Position numbers and translations under genes: made by a program. A DNA stretch of 51,686 nucleotides from Cyclobacterium sp. Lineage in GTDB: Bacteria > Bacteroidota > Bacteroidia > Cytophagales > Cyclobacteriaceae. Under the pieces are notes generated by a model. It worked only from the letters and a program-made list of their open reading frames with translations, ran no database searches and was not told the DNA's origin. Location: assembly GCF_014762705.1 (NCBI RefSeq), contig NZ_JABURL010000047.1, positions 1-51,686 of the forward strand, written 5' to 3'. Position 1 is the first letter of the stretch. The number at the start of each line of letters is the position of its first letter. Positions 10,901-16,652 of this stretch are shown here, in pieces.

Positions 10901-11135
10901 AGGCCAGGCGCTGTGAACCTTCGGGGACATTGAGGTCGTACTTTCCTTCGACATCCGAAACCGTGCCGGTAGTGGTACCCACCACCAATACACTTACACC
11001 GGGCAAGGCATCGCCGGCTTCATTTTGCACTGTGCCGCTCACCCGGTTCTGTGCGTAGGCACCGGTGAACAACAATAAGAGCCCAAGGCACAAAGAAGCC
11101 TTGCGGGCCAGGGCATGTAGGGTAAAGTTTTTCAT
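7947..11135 (-). CDS. SusC/RagA-family TonB-linked outer membrane importer
   Basis: A 1062-aa TonB-dependent transporter that imports oligosaccharides across the outer membrane. The order is a signal peptide (ending FTGAYAQ), a carboxypeptidase-D-like regulatory domain (GTVQNEAGDALPGVSV, residues about 30-110), a plug with the RagA signature FVVDGIPIDNSS, and a long 22-strand-type barrel ending in an aromatic-rich SYGFNLRISL typical of outer-membrane proteins. I chose the ATG at 11135, which starts the leader MKNFTLHALARKASLCLGL; the frame is open to 11189. It is the first gene of the minus-strand operon that continues with SusD, the unknown 586-aa protein, a sulfatase and the cytochrome c protein. 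No sigma/anti-sigma pair adjoins it, and there is no extra N-terminal STN domain. Confidence 0.95.
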   Translation of the reverse strand: MKNFTLHALARKASLCLGLLLLFTGAYAQNRVSGTVQNEAGDALPGVSVLVVGTTTGTVSDVEGKYDLNVPEGSQRLAFSFIGFESQNLDINGRSTLDVVLREDSQALGEVVVTAFGVQRERKELGYTVQALKPEDLTSANDFNLVNSLSGKIAGVQVTNSGSQVGASSRIVIRGNASFSGNQPLFVVDGIPIDNSSSNLGGAGGLDYGNTAADIDPENIASLTVLKGANAAALYGNRATHGVILIETKKGKQGKMGLGVELNSSMVFDVPSFFMNFQNEYGPGQRGGEYDWQQYLENNPGSNLSYNEYAKQNSYNYVDGIGGGINENATSWGPRYDAGLLLDQWVKGPNSPWESMPNNIHDHYFQTGRNFVNQVAVTAKGQQAYGRVAFSNRQMNGTFFNTDQTVNTFNASLTLLPTDKLKVSTDFNYVNRFSDNIPVVSYGSMTKLAWGAFRNIPLDEVKKVYEEHGNEMGSGYNLNANNFYYELENTNSMNRQRFFGNVNIDYQLNDWLSANWVTGMDYYNEERESITLSRTRANINNNRGGQFSLSDQSRQEFNSDIRLNINKQFANDFSLVALVGGNFRQNKFNSLSLSAPDLAVPDLFNISNVRGTPGTGMFESLRETYSIYSSATLGYKGYLFLGATGRNDWSSTLPVENRSYFYPSVNMALTLSDALDFNSSIFSHAQVRASLAQVGSDTDPYQLMGTYGTTSFNNISLFTPTAVKPPTNLLPEMTTSFELGADLRFFDDKLSLDATYYRQVTENMILQVPTARSTGYASQLINAAEIENKGIELILRARMMQRGDFSWDATVNWAKNTSTVVSLYQGLENITISSGFGGVRLVGTPGQPWGDLSGLPYVRDDNGNIMISPNGTPMTTNQQVILGNVTPDWIGGIQNSFRYRNFTFGGLFDFRMGGDFFSTTMWHSYPTGAFENTVQNNVREEGIIVDGVKGDGSPNDIRISAQDYYNGSWVWNNHEYSIVDGSFIKLRELTFGYRFNIWKLQNVNVSVFGRNLAILHRSARARELGLDPESASQMGGGEAGTGFENFMPPTNRSYGFNLRISL

Positions 11136-11874
11136 ATGGTTATAATTTGTTTTTTTAGCGGTCACATGGAATCTCGCAACGTAAATCATCCTCTTTTTTG
11201 TCGATTACTTCATGCTCGATTTCATATGCGTTGGTTAAGAGTTAAAGGATAGGCTAAGATAGATTGTAGTCTGCTTTTTTGTATCCTACATCTTAACCAA
11301 AAAATATGGTATCTTATCCGAAATGGGTTTATGGCAGTGGAAATTGCCTGTAGGCAAGATTGGAGGTTTTAATTAATGGATAAAAGTCTTATGCTCAACA
11401 GGTAAAAAAACGAATTTACGGAATGGCGGGTCATTCTATTTCAAAGGACTTGAGTGCTACCCTAAGTCATCGGAGTAATTCAGCTTGATTTTCAGCATTT
11501 TAGGCTTACAGTTCAGGGGTTTTCATTGAGTTTTTATCCAATATAAATAAACATTAAAAGTAAAAATAAACAATAATTGCATGGTTTACTGAGGGCCATA
11601 AACCACTTGAGCACCCCCTATAATTTATTCAAGGCATCAGGACCATCGTTATTCAACTTAAATTACTTATGCAATTTGCCAAAAGGAATACCTTTATTTC
11701 TGGGAAATAAATTGCCCAAAGCTATCCGGACAATATAGTCAGAAAAAGGATGCTTCGAATCCACATAAAATCCAAAAGTAATCCCAGGGAATTACACAAA
11801 ATCCAAAAAGAGCTGTGCTCTTGTATTGATTTTTACAAAAAAAGTTGTTCATTTCGCTTCAGTTCGTTTTTAGT
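11136..11874. other. Divergent intergenic region between susC and the CrtO-like gene
   Basis: About 740 bases with no convincing gene. It must hold the promoter of the minus-strand SusC operon and probably that of the plus-strand block. I found no clear Bacteroidota -7 element (TAnnTTTG) at a good distance for SusC. Visible structure: an imperfect inverted repeat 11233-11240 / 11291-11298 (ggttaaga / tcttaacc, with aggat / atcct just inside), a small hairpin ttgcc-tgta-ggcaa near 11346, and a 7-bp inverted repeat tggttta / taaacca at 11582-11605. None has a T-run, so none is called a terminator. Confidence 0.5.
11233..11298. repeat. Imperfect inverted repeat upstream of susC
   Basis: The arms ggttaaga (11233-11240) and tcttaacc (11291-11298) are exact complements, and aggat / atcct just inside them extends the match with a small bulge. 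It lies about 100-160 bases upstream of the susC start on the minus strand. It could be an operator or a leader RNA structure; chance is also possible in this AT-rich stretch. Confidence 0.3.
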
Positions 11875-12405
11875 ATGGGTAAAAAAATAGGTTTCCCTCT
11901 CCTCTCCTTATTTCTGGCCTTTCGGTCTTATGAAATGGTCAAAGGATTATTGATTGACAGCAGCACTGGTTTGACGGTTTTTGAGTCGGCTATCCTGGCT
12001 TTTCTTTTGTTCGTTTTTCTTACGGGGGTATTTGCCTTTCCGGGTTTTGTCTTCGCTGCCAGTAGGCTTCTCCCGGATGCTTACTTCCGGATCCGAAACC
12101 CAAAATTACTGAAAAGGATTTATGGGCTATTGGGAGTAGATGTTTTTAAAAGAATGTTGCTTTTTGCTTATTGGGGTAAGGAAAAGTACCGGAAAAAATA
12201 CTTCGATGGCAGGCAATCCGAATTCGGGCATTTGGGAGCCTTTATTCTCATTTCATTTGTCTCTTTTCTCTTATTGGAAAAAGGGCATACCCTAATTTTT
12301 CTCATGATTTCGGTCGTCAATATTATCGGGAACTTCTATCCAATTTTATTACAAAGGGTTCACCGCATACGGATTCAAAGGATAACAGGTACGATTACTT
12401 TTTAG
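11875..12405 (+). CDS. CrtO-like membrane acyltransferase family protein
   Basis: A 176-aa protein with three to four hydrophobic segments (about 5-25, 35-60, 115-150). It resembles the glycosyl-4,4'-diaponeurosporenoate acyltransferase (CrtO) family. The supporting pieces are a DAYFRIRNP motif after the second membrane segment, a central E-FGHL block, and the C-terminal signature NFYPILLQRVHRIRIQR, close to the N-x-x-P-I-x-x-Q-R-x-x-R-x-R of that family. In Staphylococcus CrtO acylates a glycosylated carotenoid, but many bacteria carry distant members of unknown substrate and no carotenoid genes are seen here. I use the ATG at 11875; a TTG at 11845 is also in frame. It is the first plus-strand gene of the central block. 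Family call moderate, function uncertain. Confidence 0.6.
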   Translation: MGKKIGFPLLSLFLAFRSYEMVKGLLIDSSTGLTVFESAILAFLLFVFLTGVFAFPGFVFAASRLLPDAYFRIRNPKLLKRIYGLLGVDVFKRMLLFAYWGKEKYRKKYFDGRQSEFGHLGAFILISFVSFLLLEKGHTLIFLMISVVNIIGNFYPILLQRVHRIRIQRITGTITF

Positions 12406-12578
12406 ACATCATTTCCGAAAAATGGTATATGATGAAGCCTTCAAGGCCAAGATTTCTGACACAATTCCAAATTGCAAAAAAAACCTGGCGAATATTTTTT
12501 CCACTCCTGGTAATGAAATACCATTTTTTCAATGATAAACCTTGTATTGCCCTACAAAGCAGGTACATTTATCAATAG

Positions 12579-12998
12579 ATGAAAACGAATCTACTTCAAA
12601 AATTTTTACGGATACTATTGGGCAGTTTGATGACCCTTGCGGGCATTGGCCATTTGACCTTTCAAAGACAGGAATTTCAGGCCCAGGTGCCCAGGTGGCT
12701 CCCAGATGATCCTGCCTTTATGGATTTTGTGGTCCTATCCTCAGGGATAGTGGAGATCTGTCTTGGTCTGTCCATGATTTTTCTCTGGAAGCAGCAAATT
12801 AAGGTTGGCATTACTCTGGCGGCATTTTACATTTTGATATTTCCGGGAAATATCTCACAATATACCAATGGTATCAGTGCGTTTGGCCTGGATACGGATC
12901 AAAAAAGACTGATCCGTCTTTTCTTTCAACCTGTTTTAATCCTATGGGCCCTTTGGTCTACAGGGGCATTAGGATACTTGTTGAAAAGCCAAAAATAA
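12579..12998 (+). CDS. DoxX-like small membrane protein
   Basis: A 139-aa protein with four predicted membrane helices (about 8-28, 48-68, 72-92 and 112-132). The N-terminus (LRILLGSLMTLAGIGHLTF) and the second helix (VVLSSGIVEICLGLSMIF) match the DoxX/DoxD-like family, whose members sit in the cytoplasmic membrane and are mostly of unknown function, in some cases linked to thiol redox stress. It is separated from the CrtO-like gene by about 170 bases without an obvious terminator. There is no contextual partner that fixes its role. Confidence 0.75.
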   Translation: MKTNLLQKFLRILLGSLMTLAGIGHLTFQRQEFQAQVPRWLPDDPAFMDFVVLSSGIVEICLGLSMIFLWKQQIKVGITLAAFYILIFPGNISQYTNGISAFGLDTDQKRLIRLFFQPVLILWALWSTGALGYLLKSQK

Positions 12999-13376
12999 AG
13001 AGGGATCCACCCTTTTGCATAGGAAAACCAGCTATTTTTTTCCTTAAATGGGGCCACCCGGCTAACTCTCAAAGTGTATGGTTCCTATTTCAATGGCACC
13101 CACCTGCCCTTAAAAGCTGCTGATGATGATCCTCTGGCAGTTAAGTTAAAGATTGCCCTGGTTTAAAATTCAAAGCGCAACCTCAGATAAAACACTGCAG
13201 TTTCACCCATCAAGAGCTGGCTATTATACGCTGCTTCTCCAAAAAATACATCCCTTAAAGTCTTATATATAAGATCAGGTTAATTTGGTTTAATTATAAA
13301 CTACACACATATATGGTTTACAGGAAACAATTCCTTATCGTTGTAGTATATACAGTATAACCAAAAAGAAAATATC
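12999..13376. other. Intergenic region with possible decayed gene ends
   Basis: No intact gene. Two convergent open fragments share their stop codons at 13163-13166 (described as a separate entry). The last ~100 bases before the small Cys gene at 13377 are AT-rich and probably carry its promoter, although no exact TAnnTTTG box was found. Confidence 0.45.
13023..13283. pseudogene. Possible remnants of two convergent genes
   Basis: On the minus strand, 13163-13283 reads as an open stretch of about 38 codons without a start. It contains VFFGEAAYNSQLLMG and ends YLRLRFEF-stop, an alternating, aromatic-ended sequence typical of the last strands of an outer-membrane beta-barrel. On the plus strand, 13023-13166 reads about 47 codons without a start, with LTLKVYGSYFNGTHLPL. 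The stop codons overlap. The barrel-like ending is the better of the two; the plus-strand one may be chance. Confidence 0.35.
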
Positions 13377-13604
13377 ATGAAAAATGTATGTTCAAATTGC
13401 AATTACTGGGAACCTAAGGCGCCTGTTGTTGCCAATAAAGAAAATTATGGTGAATGCAACAAATTGAGTCATCTGGAATCAAAGATGGATCCTGATTACA
13501 TCATCCCGGTATTAAATGACGGTAAACCTGTAAGTCAGGATACCAAATCAATAGAATTTATTACCGGTGCCGGATTTGGATGTAATCAATTCGCCAGCGC
13601 CTAA
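13377..13604 (+). CDS. Small four-cysteine protein, likely metal-binding
   Basis: A 75-aa hydrophilic protein with no signal peptide. It has cysteines at C5-S-N-C8 followed by N-Y-W, then C27 in YGECNK, and C70 in GFGCNQF. This CxxCxYW...GxC...GC pattern recurs in short bacterial proteins that probably bind a metal ion or iron-sulfur cluster, but I cannot name the family. It stands alone: about 370 bases of gene-free sequence lie on each side. A weak hairpin follows it. It starts at the ATG at 13377 after an A-rich leader. Confidence 0.65.
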   Translation: MKNVCSNCNYWEPKAPVVANKENYGECNKLSHLESKMDPDYIIPVLNDGKPVSQDTKSIEFITGAGFGCNQFASA

Positions 13605-13611
13605 TTAAAGA

Positions 13612-13645
13612 AAACTCTATGGTTATCTATCTGACTATAGAGTTT
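13612..13645 (+). terminator. Weak hairpin after the small Cys protein
   Basis: A perfect 9-bp stem (aaactctat / atagagttt) encloses a 16-base loop and is followed by attttt. It begins 7 bases after the stop at 13604. The stem is AT-rich and the loop long, so termination would be inefficient. Confidence 0.45.
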
Positions 13646-14101
13646 ATTTTTGAATATGTATTTAGATTTGATCTATATATAATATAATTTATTTTATAAA
13701 CAGCTTTATTCTGGATTAATACATATTGGTGAAAATTATCAAATATCATTTTATTCCAAGAAAGATGGATTCTATTTACTTTTTCTGAGTATATATTTCC
13801 CTTAAAACATACTTTACTTTTACCCACAATCTTCGAGTACAGTTCTTAGTATTCTCCTGAGTCTATCCTGTTTTATTGATGGGCTACCTTTTCCGGGAGC
13901 CGGCTTTTTAGGGAGCTTAAAATGAAAAAAGAATAGGTCTGGATCTGACAGCCTTCGACCTCTACCAGGCTGATGACAAGATATATGGCCAGCGCATTTT
14001 TACACCAGCCCGGTAACTCTCCCCTCTTTGATCCCTACTTTTTTTATCCTATATTCAGTATTCCATACTGCCTTTGGTACCCTTGTATGGAGTTGATGCA
14101 T
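13646..14101. other. Gene-free region before the Crp/Fnr gene
   Basis: About 450 bases. The first half is strongly AT-rich (near 13660-13760). Frames are open in places, but no product looks like a real protein. The 43 codons in frame upstream of 14102 are judged non-coding because they do not resemble the Crp N-terminus. A promoter for the regulator gene is expected here but I cannot point to it. Confidence 0.4.
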
Positions 14102-14647
14102 ATGGAAAATTTAATTGACTTGTTACTAGTTGACCCGAGTGCTACCTACAGGCAATTTCCAAAAGGGCACATACTTCAGTATCCTGGAGATGTAAAAGCC
14201 CGTAAATATTATGTAAAAAAGGGTTTGGTCAGGAGCTATATCATAGACAGTAAAGGAAAAGAGCATATTTTTATGTTTGCTCCGGAAGACTGGATCATTG
14301 CCGATATAGAATCTTTGGAGTATCAGAAGCCAAGTACCTTGTTTATCGACTGCCTGGAAGATTCGGAACTAATAGTGTTTGCCAAGGATATCTTATCCCA
14401 AAAGAACGTCTCCAAAGAAATGGTTATGCGATATACAGATCGCCTATACCGGAGAATGGGGGCCTTGCAGCGGCGGGTGTTGATGATGATGAGTGTGCCT
14501 GCAATAGACCGGTACAACTATTTTCTGGAAACATACCCTGAGTTGCCTGAACGTATTCCACAACGAATGATCGCTACTTATTTGGGGATTACCCCTCAGG
14601 CCCTCAGCACCCTGAGAACGAAAATGGCTCAATCCAAATTATCTTGA
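14102..14647 (+). CDS. Crp/Fnr-family transcriptional regulator
   Basis: A 181-aa regulator. Residues about 15-105 form the cyclic-nucleotide-binding-type beta barrel (FPKGHILQYPGD, YYVKKGLVRSYIIDSKGKEH, FAPEDWI), followed by a long dimerisation helix and a C-terminal helix-turn-helix containing RIPQRMIATYLGITPQALS. The classical cAMP-contact residues are not obvious, as in most Bacteroidota members, so the ligand is unknown; no cysteine cluster for Fe-S sensing of the FNR type is present. I use the ATG at 14102 (MENLIDLLL), with 14096 and 14087 as close alternatives. It is 67 bases upstream of the 4Fe-4S mini-protein gene and may control it and the following genes. Confidence 0.9.
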   Translation: MENLIDLLLVDPSATYRQFPKGHILQYPGDVKARKYYVKKGLVRSYIIDSKGKEHIFMFAPEDWIIADIESLEYQKPSTLFIDCLEDSELIVFAKDILSQKNVSKEMVMRYTDRLYRRMGALQRRVLMMMSVPAIDRYNYFLETYPELPERIPQRMIATYLGITPQALSTLRTKMAQSKLS

Positions 14648-14714
14648 TTTATTCATCTGGATGAATGCATGGCGAAAAATAATTGTAGAAATTTGATACT
14701 AAACTTTAAAAAAC

Positions 14715-14927
14715 ATGAAAAACTATTCAAACGGTGAAATCACTATCCACTGGCAGCCCAAGTTGTGCCAGCATGCCGGTATTTGTGTGAAAACATTGCC
14801 TAAGGTATATAACCCGAAGGCTACTCCCTGGATTGCCATAGAAAATGCTCCTACAGCAGCACTGAAAGCCCAAGTAAATTCCTGCCCATCAGGAGCATTG
14901 AGCTTTTCTCTTAATGAGAAACATTAA
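14715..14927 (+). CDS. 4Fe-4S mono-cluster binding mini-protein (Fer4_19 type)
   Basis: A 70-aa protein matching the small divergent 4Fe-4S binding family sometimes called (4Fe-4S) Mu. Conserved pieces are ITIHWQPKLCQHAGICV, PKVYNP and the closing NSCPSGALSF. The three visible cysteines fit that family. It is probably a cytoplasmic electron carrier or cluster-binding accessory. It lies right after the Crp/Fnr gene and 99 bases before the DUF5996 gene; its partner enzyme is not apparent. Confidence 0.85.
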   Translation: MKNYSNGEITIHWQPKLCQHAGICVKTLPKVYNPKATPWIAIENAPTAALKAQVNSCPSGALSFSLNEKH

Positions 14928-15026
14928 AAAATGAAATAAAAACGGATCAATCGGTAATTATTTCCTTAGGCGCTTGTCCACATCAGGCGGAAAAACAAGT
15001 ACTATAGGAAATAAAAAAGGAAAAAA

Positions 15027-15953
15027 ATGGAATCAAAAGACACATCGCTACCCTGGCCCGTATTGAATTTCGGGGAATTACAAGATACAATTGAAACCCT
15101 TCATCAATGGTTACAGATTGTTGGTAAAATCCGCCTGAGAACCATGCCCTGGCAAAATCATTCCTGGCATACCACACTTTACCTGAGTCCCCATGGATTT
15201 ACTACCCAGGGTATACCTCATCAGGGCGGATTTTTCCAGATTGATTTTGATTTTATGCAGCATCAACTGATCATCTCCTGTGCCCACGGGGCAAGCCAGC
15301 GTATGGATCTCCGGCCCATGACAGTGGCAGATTTTTATAGGGAGCTATTCGAAAAACTTTCGAAACTGGGAATCATAGTGAACATCCATGGAAGTCCAAA
15401 TGAACTGGAAACTGCGATCCCTTTCAAAGAAAATACGATTAACAAATCCTATGATCCCAATGCCGCTCATACCCTTTGGCAAGCCATGGCTAAGGTACAG
15501 GCTGTTTTTAGCCGGTTCAGAAGTGAGTTTATTGGTAAATGCAGCCCGGTACATTTGTTTTGGGGAGCTTTTGACCTTGCTGTCACCCGTTTTTCCGGAA
15601 GATCTGCACCCCTTCACGCTGGTGGAGCTCCCAACATGCCCCTGGAAGTGATGCAGGAAGCTTACTCCAAAGAAGTTAGCAGTGCAGGTTTTTGGCCGGG
15701 ATCTAAAGACTTTCCCTCACCCATCTTTTATGCTTACGCCTATCCCGCTGACCCGCTTTTTGGAGAACAAAAAGTCCTTCCCAAAGAAGCGTTTTACAGC
15801 GTTGAAATGGGGGAATTTATCTTAAAATACGAAAACGTACAAGAATCAAAGGACCCCGAAGGCATACTCTGGGATTTTTTACAGAGCACCTACAAAGCAG
15901 CTGCTATCACTTCAAAATGGAACAGAAGCGATTTGGAACGAGACATCCATTAA
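15027..15953 (+). CDS. DUF5996 family protein
   Basis: A 308-aa soluble protein that matches the DUF5996 family throughout. Hallmarks are the N-terminal WPVLNFGELQDTIETLHQW, QIVGKIRLR, the NHSWHTTLYLSPHGFTTQGIP block (about 45-70), the central FWGAFDLAVTRFSGR (about 178-192) and GFWPGSKDFPSPIFYAYAYP (about 224-243). There is no signal peptide or membrane segment, so it is cytoplasmic. The family has no established biochemical function. A possible link to the upstream 4Fe-4S protein is only positional. The start at the ATG at 15027 follows an A/G-rich stretch (aaaaaaggaaaaaa) that can serve as a ribosome binding site. Confidence 0.88.
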   Translation: MESKDTSLPWPVLNFGELQDTIETLHQWLQIVGKIRLRTMPWQNHSWHTTLYLSPHGFTTQGIPHQGGFFQIDFDFMQHQLIISCAHGASQRMDLRPMTVADFYRELFEKLSKLGIIVNIHGSPNELETAIPFKENTINKSYDPNAAHTLWQAMAKVQAVFSRFRSEFIGKCSPVHLFWGAFDLAVTRFSGRSAPLHAGGAPNMPLEVMQEAYSKEVSSAGFWPGSKDFPSPIFYAYAYPADPLFGEQKVLPKEAFYSVEMGEFILKYENVQESKDPEGILWDFLQSTYKAAAITSKWNRSDLERDIH

Positions 15954-16149
15954 TGAGAAACAAAAGAAAAAACCTCTTATTTTCCTCAAAACCTGCTTTT
16001 TTCTTCTATTCCTGATTAAAAAATGGACTGAGAAAATGCATTTTAAATACCACCCATTTGTGATGGATGTCACCACCGGGCAAAAGGTATAACGCTACTT
16101 TTGCTTTTCTAAAAAAGTAAAAAATTATTCGTTTATATACCATTTACTT

Positions 16150-16157
16150 TACTTTTG
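16150..16157 (+). promoter_or_regulatory. Candidate Bacteroidota -7 promoter element
   Basis: TACTTTTG matches the Bacteroidota consensus TAnnTTTG. It lies about 18 bases before the ATG of the small membrane protein that precedes dabA. The same octamer occurs at 16096-16103. No clear TTTG was found at the -33 position for either, so the call is tentative. Confidence 0.3.
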
Positions 16158-16174
16158 GATTTTAAACGTAAGCG

Positions 16175-16585
16175 ATGTCCAGCAAACTTCAAGAAGAAAA
16201 GAATCAGCGGAAATGTCCTGTTTCAGGTATATTAATGGGGATGCTTTTTTTAGTTTTCTTTTCATTCCTTAGTCTCCAGCTACCAGGTACTTTATTCGAT
16301 ATCGGGGATGCTTCCATCTATCCACCACAGGTCTCCCAAACTGATCCGCAACAGGTCCCGGAAAAAACGGCTGGTTACTTTCGGGAGGAAATAAAAGAAA
16401 AAGAGGAGGAGAATAAGGAAGAAAAATCATCCAGCCAAAGCCTAACTACGGCGGGTATTTCCGGTGGATTCCGTGGGCAGCAACCCATCCTGAAATCCTT
16501 CCTGTTATTTAATCCTTCATTCATCTTTTATCACAGAGTATCTTTGTACCTACTCTTTAAAAGCCTTCGTTTAGACCTGGATTAA
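16175..16585 (+). CDS. Small membrane-anchored protein upstream of dabA
   Basis: A 136-aa protein I do not recognise. It has a single strong hydrophobic segment (about 19-38, ILMGMLFLVFFSFLSL), then a charged, Lys/Glu-rich stretch near 70-88 (EEIKEKEEENKEEK) that could form a helix, and a second moderately hydrophobic C-terminal part (FLLFNPSFIFYHRVSLYLLF). It ends 67 bases before dabA on the same strand. Small unknown genes are sometimes found beside DAB operons, so it could be an accessory subunit, but it could equally be unrelated. The reading frame is convincing mainly by position and composition. Confidence 0.5.
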   Translation: MSSKLQEEKNQRKCPVSGILMGMLFLVFFSFLSLQLPGTLFDIGDASIYPPQVSQTDPQQVPEKTAGYFREEIKEKEEENKEEKSSSQSLTTAGISGGFRGQQPILKSFLLFNPSFIFYHRVSLYLLFKSLRLDLD

Positions 16586-16652
16586 GAGCAGAGAGAAAAC
16601 TAAGTTTTTTCAGTCAATACAATTTATTAGTCCACCTTAAATAATCTGAATT

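Noticed and set aside
13627-13827. 66-codon open frame on the minus strand in the gap before the Crp/Fnr gene
   Set aside because: It lies in AT-rich DNA, begins without a leader or ribosome site, has low-complexity composition and no neighbours in the same direction.
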